64,000 nt of DNA from Branchiostoma floridae. Taxonomy: Eukaryota > Chordata > Leptocardii > Amphioxiformes > Branchiostomatidae. The position numbers and the translations under genes were made by a program. Positions 48,743 to 60,728 of this stretch are shown here, in pieces. Under the pieces are notes generated by a model that had not been told where the DNA came from, did not search any database, and saw only the letters and a program-made list of their open reading frames with translations. The stretch is from positions 18,082,576-18,146,575 of the forward strand of contig NC_049979.1 in NCBI RefSeq assembly GCF_000003815.2. The letters are read 5' to 3'. Position 1 is the stretch's first letter. Each line of letters begins with the position of its first letter.

Positions 48743-49541
48743 TCATCTTTCTCCTCCCTTATCACTCTCCACATGTAAGGTCTTCTCTCCTTGTTGTGGT
48801 TCCTCTGAATCCAGTTCAAGCAGACCTTCCATTTCATTAACAGTCAGCGGTTGCTCAGGGAAAATTCTCCTCTTCACTGAAGTTCCAGGGACAGCAAAGC
48901 ATCCGGGTGAAACCAGCTCCTCATCTGGCAACATTGCTGAGATGTACGGACCTCGGAGAGCCTCCTCTCCTCCCACCAAGTGCCTCATGTGGTCCATCTT
49001 GGAATCTTCCAGAGTCTTCAGCATTTCCTTAGATGTCAGCTGAGACTCCTTGTTACCCTTCATGTGTTTCAGTCTTGCTTCTGTTGAGTAGTACACAATC
49101 ATGAAGATACAATATCTTCCAGTATCAAATATAAACGTTATGGAGCATTGCAAATTCGAAGGGAAAAATGACTGAATGTTGAAACAACAAAGAATTAGCT
49201 GATCTGCCCAGCTCTCATCGTCCTCCCTGATCTGGTGAAATAAACCTTTTCGTAACATTGTACCCCCATCCACCGTTATCTATAACCAGAACCAGAACCA
49301 AGAGCAGACGTTATAATCCCCATAATACACATCAGTGACGCTCACCTAAAGAAGCGATGTATTTGTTGGATTCCTCTTCACTTGGCCACCGAGGAGACCT
49401 GCCGTTCTCATCCTTGTTTTCAGTAATATCTTCTGGTGGCTCAGTTTGTGAATGGTGGAAATTTGGGTCAAAGTTATCTTCAAATCCTACAGACTGACCA
49501 TCTATCTCGACCTTCCCCTCTTTGCTCCCCCACGTCGCCAT
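48743..49541 (-). CDS. CCDC32: CCDC32 family protein (AP2 adaptor assembly factor)
   Basis: Two coding exons (49541-49346 and 49080-48743) join in phase to 177 residues; human CCDC32 has 185. The second exon opens with EARLKHMKGNKESQLTSKEM, which aligns with the human core (EKKLRRIKG, VTSKDMLRTL); exon 1 ends NKYIASL against human VYLASL. CCDC32 cooperates with AAGAB in assembling the AP2 clathrin adaptor and is needed for endocytosis. An FxDxF motif, FEDNF at residues 20-24, is a classic AP2 alpha-appendage ligand and matches FSDSF in human. The start is chosen at MATWGSK, which has a strong context (gaagATGG); upstream in-frame ATGs give sequence with no family counterpart. The gene is head to head with the sorting nexin. 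The acidic C-terminal tail is poorly conserved. Confidence 0.9.
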
Positions 49542-49834
49542 CTTCCCTTTAAGGAATGGCTCATTTGTACTTACAGGGAGTAGCATAACGTTATATGCCT
49601 GAGAATAAGCCATCAAGACAGTACACTGTATATCAGAAAAAATACTGCAACAAACGTAGCAGTATTTGTTTATTATTCAGATGATTTCACACATATCTTG
49701 GCTTTGATCCTTCCATATATCCGATTTTCCCCTTCTTTGAGAATGGTATCGTCCTATTCCACCCTCCACCCAGTCACATGAGTGGATCAGCTGATCAGAA
49801 AAACAAACGTGCGGTGCTGAGACCTGTTGCCGAT
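49542..49834. promoter_or_regulatory. shared divergent promoter interval CCDC32 / SNX
   Basis: Only 293 bp separate the two start codons on opposite strands, so both 5' UTRs and core promoters must lie here or overlap the genes. No TATA box is obvious. Notable words are TCACATGA (49774-49781, an M-box-like E-box) and the perfect palindrome GATCAGCTGATC (49785-49796), with an E-box CAGCTG at its centre. The site identities are inference from motif shape only. Confidence 0.6.
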
Positions 49835-52358
49835 ATGGGGGAGGAAAAAGTGAGAGTTTTGTACGATTTCGAGGGTGTCGCGGAAAACGGAGAGCTGACC
49901 ATTTACACAGATGAGATACTGACGATAGTGAGGAAGGATGTCGGGGAGGGTTGGTGGGAGGGCCAGAATGACCGAGGAGAATCGGGCTACTTCCCGTCGG
50001 CCTACGTGGAGGACTCGGGGAGTGGCGGGGCGGTGACCGACACGCCCCCAACAACAGACAGGTACGTCCACCGATGGTTATTAAGAAAATAAGAAAGGTT
50101 CTCTGTTGTTCATCAAATGATCTTATACTATTCTTCGTAATGAAAGTCTACACACGTTGAATTTACGCAGTATAAATCAATATATCGGTACTAAAACTGT
50201 GGCGCAACAGTCAGACTTTGTACCCAGCAATGTTTACCCTCCGCAAACAGGTGGAGCAGAGTAATTTGCTTAGTAAACTCTTTTTTTTCGTGAAAACAGG
50301 ATTGGCCAAAACCTGAAAGAAACAGAAGTCTTGGCCACAATTTTCCTAAACGGGATGTCCCATGTCTGTATTGAATGATGATAACATAAACTTCGATAAA
50401 AGGTGTTGAGTCGGACTTAACCCAGTATAACTGACACTGAAAATTGAAGAGTATGTGTATACCACACGAGTAACCGTAGAATCAATATTGTCCCTGTCTG
50501 TACTATAAAAAAATTGGATGGAGTTTGTGTCATTAGGCTTCCGCTGGAAAGGGAAGTGACATCTAGATCGGTATCTGGAGGAAGCCATGGCGCCAACAGA
50601 AAGGGTTGGGATCTGAACAAGACTGGTGCGTAGGGTGGTTTATTAACGAATACGCAATAGTTAGGGAGTGACTGATCTTTTTTTTTACTTGATTTAATAG
50701 TTCCTACTACAATGGGTCCCAGGACACCTCAGCTACCACCTACACACCGGAGAGTGCCTCAGCTACTGACCAGTGGAATGATCCCTCCACTCAGTACCAG
50801 AACACAGCAGCCACTGACCCGTGGGACCAGGGTGTAGCCAACACAGCATACTCCTCCAGCTATGGCCAGGACTCATGGGGTGACACCGCCACTGGTAAGT
50901 TTTTGTGGCAACAGAGTTGTAGTGAGCCACTTTGCAAAGATGAAGCACCTTTTGTCAATGATTTTTTTAAATGCAACCCTACCATGGTCCCCCCATGTTT
51001 GTTTTGATTTTCTGTTTTCTCCAGCCCAGGCTGGTGGACAGGATGAGGGGTGGGATGATGACTGGGATGATGATGGTGCCAGCACAGGCAGCAGCACAGC
51101 GACCACGCCCACATCCCCAACCACCAAGACTATGAGCAATGATGCCAGCAAGTCCGGTGGTACCATGAGGAAAAGCCTGAACAGGTTCTCCATGTTTGTC
51201 AAGTCTGGGGGAGAAGCCTTCATTTTGGGCACCACAAAAAGTGCAGGCTCAACAAAGAACAGAGTCTGTGTCACAGAAACACAGGAGGGGGGGTGGTCAT
51301 GGGGTCCAAACCCTGCACCATACAAAGTCACTGTGGCTGATCCAAAAAAGGACAGTAAGCTGAAGGGACTGAAAAGCTTCATCACCTACCAGCTCACTCC
51401 AGACAACACCAACCAGACAGTCAGCAGAAGGTACAAGCACTTTGATTGGCTGTATGAAAGGCTGATAGAGAAGTTTACCACAATCGCTGTACCTCCACTT
51501 CCAGAGAAGCAAGTGACAGGCAGGTACGAGGAGAATTTTGTTGAAGGGCGTCGACAGCAACTCCAGCTGTGGGTGGATCGCATGTCATGCCACCCTGTTG
51601 TCGCCCAGTCAGAGGTTTTCCAGTTCTTCCTCCAATCTCCTTCTGACAAAACCTGGAAGGATGGGAAGAGAAGAGCAGAGAAAGATCCGCTGGTTGGAGG
51701 AGCTTTCTTCCACACTGTGGAAGCACCTCAGGCACGTCTAGAAGCAGCCAGGATAGACACCAACATGGAGAACTTCAACAAGTTCCAAAAGAGCATGGAC
51801 GATTCAGTGAAGAATCTACTTGCTGTGGCTGCAGAAAGTACCAAGAAACACATGGGAGGCTTCAAGAGGGAGTACCAAAGAGTTGGCGAGGCTTTCACAA
51901 AGCTTGGAACAACTTTTGATTTGGATAAGAAGCCGTCATCTAAGCCCCTCACCACAGCATTGTGGAAAACAGGTGCAGCTTACTTTGAAATTGGCAAAAT
52001 GTTTGAAGAGCAGCCACAGCACGACCTGAATGCTCTCATGCTGAAGGTAGATGAGTACAAGGGCATCCTGTCCACCTTCCCCGACATCCTCCAATCCATG
52101 AAGGGAACGATGACCAAGGTACGGGACTGCCAGCGGATGGTGGTTGAGGGAAAGATGTCTGGTGATGAATTAGAGGAAGTTGGGGCCCGAGCCGATGTCA
52201 TCACCTACACCACTCTTGCTGAGATCCAACACTTCCATGAAATGAGGGTGGTGGACTTCAAGGCTATTGCTCAGCATTTCTTGACAGAACAGATCGAGTT
52301 CTACGGCAAAATAAAGGCCACACTGGAAGAAAGCCTAAAGAACTATGAAAATGTTTGA
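49835..52358 (+). CDS. SNX33: SH3-PX-BAR sorting nexin, SNX18/SNX33 type (SNX9 family)
   Basis: Three coding exons (49835-50061, 50701-50894, 51025-52358) join in phase to 584 residues; human SNX33 has 574. The protein senses and bends membrane and recruits dynamin and N-WASP during endocytosis. The SH3 domain is at residues ~3-60 (VLYDFEG, GWWEGQN, YFPSAYVE). A low-complexity linker carries acidic Trp repeats (GWDDDWDDD), then SLNRFSMFVKSGGEAFILG, closest to SNX18/SNX33. The PX domain is at ~235-340 (RRYKHFDWLYERL, LPEKQVTGR) and the BAR domain runs to the end (EQPQHDL, FPDILQSMKG, EIQHFHEMR). The start is set at MGEEKVRVLYDF because family members begin just before the SH3; an in-frame ATG at 49778 would add 19 residues without a counterpart. 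PX and BAR lie in one uninterrupted exon. It is probably the single pre-duplication relative of SNX18 and SNX33. Confidence 0.96.
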
Positions 52359-52486
52359 AGCTTTTTCAACAAGCCCACATTTATGCTTAAATTCAGAAAG
52401 GACATATGATAAGCAAAAATGAAGTTACCAAGAACATTAATCACAACTTCTGCAGTGGTCCTTTCAACTTTCAGATGTCAAATCCC

Positions 52487-52492
52487 AATAAA
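52487..52492 (+). promoter_or_regulatory. candidate poly(A) signal of the SNX gene
   Basis: AATAAA 129 nt after the stop codon; the first such hexamer downstream. Confidence 0.5.
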
Positions 52493-53585
52493 GTGAAAGT
52501 TATCTTACAGAAATACGTATAATTTATGCAGAAATTCATTGTGGTAGTTTTGCTTCATGTTTCTGACTGTAAAACATCTGATTACCTTCTGTACATTGTT
52601 TTATTTCAGGGAAGTAACCATCAACTTTGTCATGATTGTTGTCCAATACACCTTCAAAGATGTAGACTTATTTCATGTGGTACAATATTGAAGATACAAT
52701 TTAAACCCTGACACATGGTTCAATGGTACCTTTGTTAAAGGGGAATGTGAATCTAACTACATACTGTGATCATAGCATAATACTTGAAGATGGTCTGTGG
52801 ATCATTGGTACTTCAATTACTTGCTACCAGTATATCAATTACATATGTTTAAAGTGAAATTGGAAATAAGTAATAACATGTAATATAAATGAATGAAATG
52901 AAATGTACAGTGAAGTTAAGCATTTTCTTATACCTCCATTGTTTGATTACAAAATGTGTGATGATGTAAATAGTTTCTTGCCACAAATAGGTCCTTGCCA
53001 CAAATTGCCTATTCAATGAAAATGTCTAACATTTCATGTTTAGAAAAGAACATAGAATGTACATAGTTTTCAATGTTGCCACTTGTAGAAATGTTCATGT
53101 ATCAAAAATGTACCATCAAAGGTATGAAATCTGCAGTAAATTTACAAAACTGATACAGCAGAGCAAGTGGTGCAGTATCACCTGTGCAATGGCATTCTGA
53201 CACTAGAACACCTGTTAATGATGTATATTTTATATTTCAACCCTACGTTAGACTATGACTGTTGTTAGTAAATGAGAAAGAAAATTATACAAAGAGGAAG
53301 TAGGGAAGCATATTATACAATGGAATTAATTCATATAATTTACAAGTGCATTAAACTTTTGTGTGCTAAATTTACTTTTATATGTACATGTCTGTACTTG
53401 CATATTGATAAAACAATGAAAAAAAAAACTAATTGAAATTATCCTGTCGTCTAAAAAACTGCACATTTAGTAGAAGTGACACTACATTTTGCCCAATCCA
53501 TAAGAACAGTGGTGAACATGACACCAAAATCAATATACAATACCTTACAAAACCCTTACAACATGACCCAAACAACTTGATTTCC
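52493..53585. other. 3' flank of SNX gene, nothing recognised
   Basis: AT-rich DNA, possibly including longer alternative 3' UTR sequence. No gene or complete repeat was recognised. Confidence 0.45.
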
Positions 53586-53593
53586 CTATCAAC

Positions 53594-53933
53594 CAGGGCT
53601 TTAGCCAGCTCGAAACTTTTTTCCGTCAGCCAATTCCAATCGTCGCGAAAACCGCGAAAATTAATTAGAAGGACTGAACTGAGACCTTGAAAAACGGGTT
53701 TTAATGAGATTATCGTATGCGAAAGGGCACCGACACACATTGTCAACAATCATAACAATAGCAAAACAAACAGTGTGTGGCTTTTACGGCCGTGGATGGC
53801 GTCCCCAAGCCGCCTGAAGCTTCCACCAAGGATTTTTGTCCGTCAAGGTTGACGGATTGGTTTGAAAATTTTTCCGTCAGGCGCAACAAATTTCCGTCAA
53901 TTGACGGAAAAACGGACGCTGGCTAGAGCCCTG
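53594..53933. mobile_element. 340-bp hAT-type MITE
   Basis: An exact 8-bp target duplication CTATCAAC (53586-53593 and 53934-53941) encloses terminal inverted repeats CAGGGCTTTAGCCAGC and GCTGGCTAGAGCCCTG (one mismatch in 16). An 8-bp duplication with ends starting CAG is diagnostic of hAT transposons. Subterminal TTTTCCGTCA words are repeated on both sides. It has no coding capacity. The intact duplication suggests it is fairly young. Confidence 0.85.
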
Positions 53934-54209
53934 CTATCAACACAAAGTCAGATTTCACCAAACCTCTCACTTTTGTTTGGCCAATTTCAGAGGCTGACAA
54001 ACAAAGACATGTTTTTACCTGTCCTGGTCTGTGCCAATCCATTAGTTGTCCACTTGCTTTATATACTGACAATAATGACATGGTGATACGTCCTTGCATA
54101 CACTGTCTTTAGAGTTCATTTAACAACACTAAAACACTGATATCATTTATAAAACTGTCTCTTGTGTGCATCATACTTCATGCGATAGCAGCAACTGGCT
54201 CACAACACA

Positions 54210-57200
54210 TTACTCATCTTCATCCACCACAGAAAAGGCATCAGTTGTCATTGACATTGAAGTCATCATCCGATTCTGGGCTGTACTCCCTGTGAAATAA
54301 TAGAAGGAGGGTTAAACCATGCTCAGGTGTGTCAGGATCCCCCTCACCTCAGGTGACAGGAGAACAATACTGGCTGTCATGCACAGGAAACTAACATTGG
54401 CAAAATCTGCTGCATCAGTCACTTCTAAAGTACAAGCCACCAAGCACATCTTCAATACTTGTACTTTTCACTGGAAGTAACTCTGCCTGTAGAGCATGCA
54501 ATACCTCTTAAGCCTGAGAACAGCATGCAGTTCACAATACACCAGTCCTGCTGGCCTGAATCCCATTGTTTGTATGTAGCTAGAAGCATGCAAGACTAGT
54601 TCTCATCTAGAGAGAGACAAGCATGCAGCCTTCCACCTTCAACCATGAATACATGAGGCTGTTTTTGCCTTCTTCCATACCTTGCCTTGTGTTGGCTGGT
54701 GACTTGGCTGGTGAACCAAACAAGGAACTACAAGAAAATGGGCACAACACAGCACACAGGGAACGTGAGTTAGTGCACAACAGTGTCAATACACACTGAT
54801 GAGTATGCTACAAACAAGTGCAAAGTGCATGTAAAACACACAGTGAATCAACTGGAAAATTGCTTTGGTAATACAGTAGAATCTTATACCTCAAAAGTGC
54901 TAAATATCAGCTGAGTACAATGCAACAATGCAACCACAAGCAAAGCCTTTGGGCCCTACACCTGGCATTTGATAATTTATTTGACTGTGATTGTAAACTT
55001 TTTAAATCAACACATTTAGAGTGAACAATATTGTCCTGAAGGCACAAGTCAATTCATTTACAGAGGTGGTTCATGATNNNNNNNNNNNNNNNNNNNNNNN
55101 NNNNNNNNNNNNNNNNNNNNNNNNNNNNNNNNNNNNNNNNNNNNNNNNNNNNNNNNNNNNNNNNNNNNNNNNNNNNNAAAAAGGTATTTAACGTGTCGCA
55201 ACTGATGTTGAGATGAATTCCTACTTCCTAAAAATTGACAACACCATATACCAAGTTTATGATTTCATCACAATATGAGAACCTTCGTAGGTGTCTATTG
55301 GTTCCAATATTGGATATGTATGTTATTTGTCTATAGCAGGTAGTTTATACATACATGCAGGATTGAGGTGAAATAATTGGGCATGATCTAATGAGAGTTT
55401 CAAACAACAACTGGGGCTCTCATATTCAAGATTAGTAAATCATAGAACACTGCATCTGTCATAGATAACACAGCAAACCTCAATGTTGTTACTCACTTTC
55501 TTCTGGAGTCTGCCTCATTCTCCTCATCCTGCTCTGCACCCAGGGGAGTGAGTGTCTGTGGGTTGTACTGACTCATGGGCTCCCCTATAATCCCAACTCT
55601 GGGGACAAACATCAACATCAAACAGGATTGACATATAGTTACAAAGAAACCAAAAGGAAACATCTTTTTTGTAGTAGACAATCCACCTTTTTGAACATAC
55701 CCTGCCACATGCTCATCATAACCACAGTACTTGGTGAACGCGCAGTGCATTTTAAATCACTATTCTACACTAGTCTTGTACTTTTGATTAAGATTAATTA
55801 AAAGGACGCAAGTGAAATGAGTACTGGTTTTTGCATCTTACTTTGTCTTGAGAGGACTCGGGAGAAAGATCTCAAACTCCTCCTCTGTCATATCCACTGA
55901 GAGCTCCTGGAAAGGTTTTGGAGCAGTTGTCCCATCTCTGTGGGGAAGAGAAACAGGATTTAAAATCATTGTTGCTCTTGTCAAAAGTTATCTGGCTTCA
56001 GAAGAACAGACACACCGTCTGCACAGTAAGCATTGACACAACATTCCAGAAATGATACACCTGAAAAGAATCCTTATGTTCTTACCCCTTGCCTGTAGGC
56101 TGGTGCTGGAACAGCCAGGGAGCCTCCTCTTTGGGGTTGGGCAGGATGGACACCAGGGCTGGGGAACGTTGGCTGAAGTAAAAAATCGATGGTGTCAAGG
56201 TATAGTAGATGGTTGCAGATTTTACACTAACATGAATGTCAGTGAACACTTGAAACTAGTTTAAATTCAACCAAATTTTCTGATATGTACATATCAATCC
56301 TAGGTAAGATAGAATTGATCTTATATACATATTGCAGATGATACATGATTTGGTATATGACTGGCACTTACTTGACAACTTCTTTTATAGGTGGCCTCTT
56401 ACTGCATGTGGGAAAAAGAAAGGATCAATTTTGTTGTATCACACCAACAGAAAAACCTAATGGTACAAAGAGACAATTTACTGACAATATTGAAAGGAAG
56501 GTACTTCAAGTCCCCATGCATGAAACAACGGAGGAAACATAGTTGTCATATCTTATTCTTATCATAATTGCCAACATCAGTGCATATAGAGACACCCTGA
56601 TTCTTTCTGAGTATGTATAGTACCCTTTTTGTTCAATTAACACTTCATTTATTTACTGCCTATATAATACTCAAAACATAACCTGCATTCAACTCAGTTG
56701 TTTTCAGTGCTTAAAGCATACCCACAGTTACACATTTTAAGTCATTTTCAGTTGAACTTAATTAATCTTGAGACTGAAGACCCCACCCCATCCTCCTCCT
56801 GTGTTCTGCAGGACTGATCCTCTTCCTCTCCAAATTCCTCTTCCCTTTCTTATCTTCCTTCGTTTCCATTTCTTCCTCCTCATCTGAAAACCATTTTAGG
56901 ATTAATCAAACATTCTATTGTCATGTAGATACAATGAACAGGAAAAGTAAAGTTAACAACAAAGTTCAGAGATTACACAAAAAGCACCACAATACTTCTA
57001 CTTCATCAATGTAGCTACCTTCTGGTGTAGATTTTGGTCTTAAAGATGGGTTGAACACATCAGACCTAAGCATCCTGAAAAAAAAACACATTAAGGATTA
57101 GGAATCATGACTAAAGAAAATACTTTTTCTCAAGCATGAATTTCCCTAGAGCAAGCATGAATTTCCATAGAGCAAGCACGAATTTCCACATTGAAAGGCT

Positions 57201-58352
57201 ATCCTTTCTAACAAACTACAGAGGACTTAAACTTGTATCTTGGAAGTGAACGTAAGTCACAACTGCTTACCTTCCTGTTTCTTTTTGAATCAGTTCAAAG
57301 TCTCTTCTTCTAAAAGTCACCCAGGTCACATATGTGCAGACATTGTACAGTGCCTGTAGATGTAATGAATCACATACATCAATAAATTACAGACAGGAAT
57401 AAGCTTTGCAAGTTGAACATTCAACATAAATCACCATCACAATATCTGTATCTGTATCTATATAGCCGGTATAACCGCCCTTCGGCTGACACACCAGCTT
57501 GATAAAAGATCACATGAATACAAAAATGTCATTTTAGCTTACCTCATACATACTTCTGTCTGTGTATGTAGAAGATACACGTTTCCTATGGGGAAAAGAG
57601 GATCATGTTATTTGACAACTCTAGCTTTTTGTTTACTTTTTGAAACCAAATTAAAAGTTTAATTCTGTCTAGCAATTGTCTGACATGGATGGGTACAGTA
57701 CAGCAAATGACTCACTTTCAAGTAACCCATATAAATTGTGCATTTATAGAAGAGAAGTTAGGTAGCCATACATGCCACAGCCCATGTGATGCTGGCGAGG
57801 GATGCCCAGCCCCAGGATCAGGACACAGTAACTCTGTCCCAGCCTCTTTTGGGCTACAGCCATACGGGCACTGGCCTCTGCCATTGCCTTCTTCTCAGCA
57901 AGACTTGGCTCCCTGAAGTAAGTATGGATATATGGTTAAATCATCTTCAACATACACTTACCATCATCATTCCCCTAAAAAAACTCAACAATAAAACTGT
58001 TTGAAACAGTTACGGAACAGCATTTCTATTAACTAATTAAGTATGGAAACAAGTACAACAGAGTCAAACGAGCTGAACGCTTGATTCTGTACTTACGTTG
58101 TCATCGGTGTGGGCTTTTTCTCCTGTGCAAGTCGCTCAAAATAACAGCTGAAGTAATTCAGCAGTGAGATCAGGAAGGAGTCAAACTGCTCTGTCCTACA
58201 GAAAGTAGAAATCATTTCTCGTTTAAAACATATCATTTTGCTTAAAAAAAAACAGCTGAAATCATGTGCAATATAAAACTACTCTGTAGCTGTTCTCACT
58301 CACTGACTCTCTAACTGACTCACTCACTCACTCACTCAACCAATCAATCAAC

Positions 58353-58383
<31 letters not shown>

Positions 58384-59830
58384 CTAATCCAATCACTCGC
58401 TGAACAAGTCTCTGACTCCCATGATGGTCATTTTTATGATGTTAACTCATATAATATCATCATCATAAAACAGACATCATTAGACAAAATATTGGCAGGA
58501 CTTACTGTGAGAACACTGAGAAGTGATCAGGTAGATCAGACACTGCTACTTCTTGAAGTAGGTCAAGTGCAACAGCTGGCCAGGGGAAAACAAGATACAA
58601 GTCAAACACTGTCTGCATTGCAGTATACTTTCATTAGATGATTGTGCAATGAAGGAAATAAACTGATTAAAATTTATCCTCCAGCAGCATTTTGCATAAA
58701 ACAGTAACTGAGTTATAAGATTTTGTCCTTGATAGATGCACAGATAGTGATCTCTGTGTATCTTGGCAGGTTGAGAATTAAATCTCAATATATACTTAAC
58801 TTAAAGATACTTGGCCAAATGAAGAAGAAACAAACAAATAGGAAAAAAGAGTGAAAACAAACCCTTGACATGGTCCAGTGTGATGTTTATCCCATCTGTC
58901 CCAGTCTGCTTCATGCTAGGTTTGGGGGATCCTCTGTGGGGTCTGTATCCCTTCCCTGCTGTTCCCTTCCCCACTCCTCCTGCACCCATCCTCCCCACTG
59001 CACCAAACATTGGTGTCTTGGCTCTATAGGGGACAATACTTGTCACCAGTTACAGCCATAACACATGGTTTTACCAATGCTGTTGAATAGTGGGAAGCAT
59101 TTAATATGATTGCTACACATACAAAATAGCGAATATGGAGGATGAAAAACATCTCCTCTCCAGTGAAGCTTACCTATCATTTCTCTTGCCTGTATCATGA
59201 AAGTGGATACCTCCCTTTCCTTTCTTCTTCTTCCCATCTTTGTGTTCTGCTACTTGATGTGAACTGGTGGAGCAAGTTCAACAGTATTAGACGATTGTCT
59301 TGCAAAAGCACTTACACAAGGTACAGACTTGACACCATTGTTGATAAATCATGTCTGACTTATACACGCTATAGCGCTACCCGGTCGGAAATGCCTGTAG
59401 CAGTGATGTCCAGTTTTGACTGTCTAGAAATTGCAATAAAAATTTACTTAAAATCTGCATTCCTGACGGGCTGGTGCATTCCCAGGCACACCCACAACAC
59501 AGCCTGTGGGTAAGGGTACTTGACAAAAGAGACGGTGCAAAGACATGTAAACAAAACGTTCTTACCCTGCAAACTCCAATGAATTTGTATCCTCCTTCCA
59601 AATCCACCTTCCTGTGGTCGGCATTGGAAGCTGAGACACACAAATCACACACAGGTCAGTTTTTTTTCCAAACTAGTGAACTTAATCAAATCAGTAAGAC
59701 TCAAGCGTCTTTCAGCGATATTTGGTCGACAAGAAGAACTCAGCGCATCGATATTTTCGATCGCGAAAGTGAACTAAAAGTGAACAACTGTCACACTAAC
59801 CTCTTCATCTATCGTATCAACCTTTGCCAT
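54210..59830 (-). CDS. PPP1R36: protein phosphatase 1 regulatory subunit 36
   Basis: Seventeen coding exons, all with GT/AG introns and compatible phases, give 458 residues (human 422). Exons: 59830-59801, 59630-59566, 59263-59174, 59023-58863, 58575-58506, 58195-58097, 57912-57772, 57585-57543, 57353-57271, 57074-57019, 56883-56787, 56401-56372, 56172-56086, 55937-55842, 55598-55497, 54727-54681, 54289-54210. PPP1R36 is a PP1-binding protein enriched in testis. Family blocks: GRWIWKEDTNSLEF (exon 2), FDSFLISLLNYFSCYFE (exon 6), YCVLILGLGIPRQHHMGCG (residues 200-218), NVCTYVTWVTFRRR (exon 9), GKRPPIKEVV (exons 11-12) and VGIIGEPMSQYNPQTLTPL (exon 15). A degenerate PP1-docking motif, KGGIHF, lies in exon 3. 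The start ATG has a good context (caaaATGG). The last two exons are the least certain: they are not conserved, and an N gap lies in the intron before them. Confidence 0.93.
55078..55177. other. assembly gap (100 N) in PPP1R36 intron 15
   Basis: A run of exactly 100 Ns between exons 15 and 16. Their phases already match, so no exon need be missing, but one cannot be excluded. Confidence 0.99.
57131..57193 (+). repeat. 21-bp tandem repeat, three units
   Basis: CAAGCATGAATTTCC(C/A)TAGAG occurs at 57131-57151 and 57152-57172 with one difference; a third, more diverged unit follows. It lies in PPP1R36 intron 9. Confidence 0.75.
57444..57502 (-). repeat. fragment of a retroposon 3' end with hexamer tail
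   Basis: On the minus strand a GC-rich piece (GGCGGTTATACCGGCTATAT) runs into AGATACAGATACAGAT, the pattern of a LINE or SINE 3' end with a short tandem tail. It sits in PPP1R36 intron 8. The family is not determined. Confidence 0.4.
58295..58397 (+). repeat. tetranucleotide microsatellite (CACT)n/(CAAT)n
   Basis: ACTC units grade into CAAT units, with ACCA interruptions, in PPP1R36 intron 5. Confidence 0.85.
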
Positions 59831-60728
59831 TTTGTTCCTGTTGGTCAAAATGGGCCTATTTTGCGTTACGATTGCTAGCACGGACAAAAGTTACTGTTCG
59901 ATCAGCACTTTCCAAAAACTTTCCGCCATCTTGTTTACGAAGGTCAGGTCACGTTACGTTAGTAACCACGCTCTTGGTCCCAGGTACTCTATTCAATAAA
60001 TAAGCGTCGTAGACACTTAGATGACTATTTCGGAAATTCGACAACCTTTATCGCAGTATGTTGGTACAAATTTCTTCCCGAGTCATCTCAAATCTATAAA
60101 TCAAATTCTTCCGTTGATCACGGTGCAACGATCACTGTACATACTGGGAACAAGATTGAAATGGAGGGACATGCGCACACGGGGTATATATAATTAGCTG
60201 TGACGTCAAGGTAAGGCGCGAAATTTAAAAGGAAAAAATGTTGCCAGTCGAAGTTCCTTTATGTACACCTGTCTATATTCAGGGAAAGTTTGTTGTTGTT
60301 CGTTGATGCCTGTCTTGTTTCCCATGTGTGATTATTCAGAAAAGCCTCTTGCATGACATCTCACTGATGGCCAGATGACCAACCTCATGACATTAGTCTC
60401 CTACATGTAACGTGGTTAACATTAACTAGGTGACATAATACTGCCACATGAGAAAAACACACCATGTAAAGGGATGTAGTAATGCCAATGTAGCTTCAGT
60501 AATTCTGAGATGTATACACTAGTTATCTAGGTATTCAAGACAATCTTGAGGCCTTTATAACAATCTTATCTTGATGTGGTGGTATTATGGGACCCGGTGG
60601 AATTATGAGAGTTGATGTGTGCACTTGTATCTCACACCATCCTGTGACCTAATGTTATAGATCAACTGTCACTTGTGCATACAGATTTGTCGTCTTGTAT
60701 GAACCAACATAAGTATGGTTTGGTCATA
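59831..60728. promoter_or_regulatory. upstream region of PPP1R36
   Basis: No coding sequence. Near the start codon, CCGCCATCTTG (59922-59932) matches the YY1 consensus on the minus strand, a common initiator-proximal site. GTTAC-N4-GTAAC at 59953-59966 loosely resembles an RFX X-box. The rest is AT-rich. The motif assignments are inference. Confidence 0.4.

Noticed and set aside
49778-49834. Alternative upstream start adding 19 residues to the SNX protein
   Set aside because: SNX9-family proteins begin immediately before the SH3 domain, as the ATG at 49835 does; the extra residues have no counterpart.
50873-52204. Minus-strand frames opposite the SNX gene
   Set aside because: Shadows of the plus-strand coding exons, which have clear SH3, PX and BAR domains.
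58295-58397. Regular spacing of short repeats, considered as a CRISPR-like array
   Set aside because: It is a simple tetranucleotide microsatellite in an intron of a eukaryotic gene.
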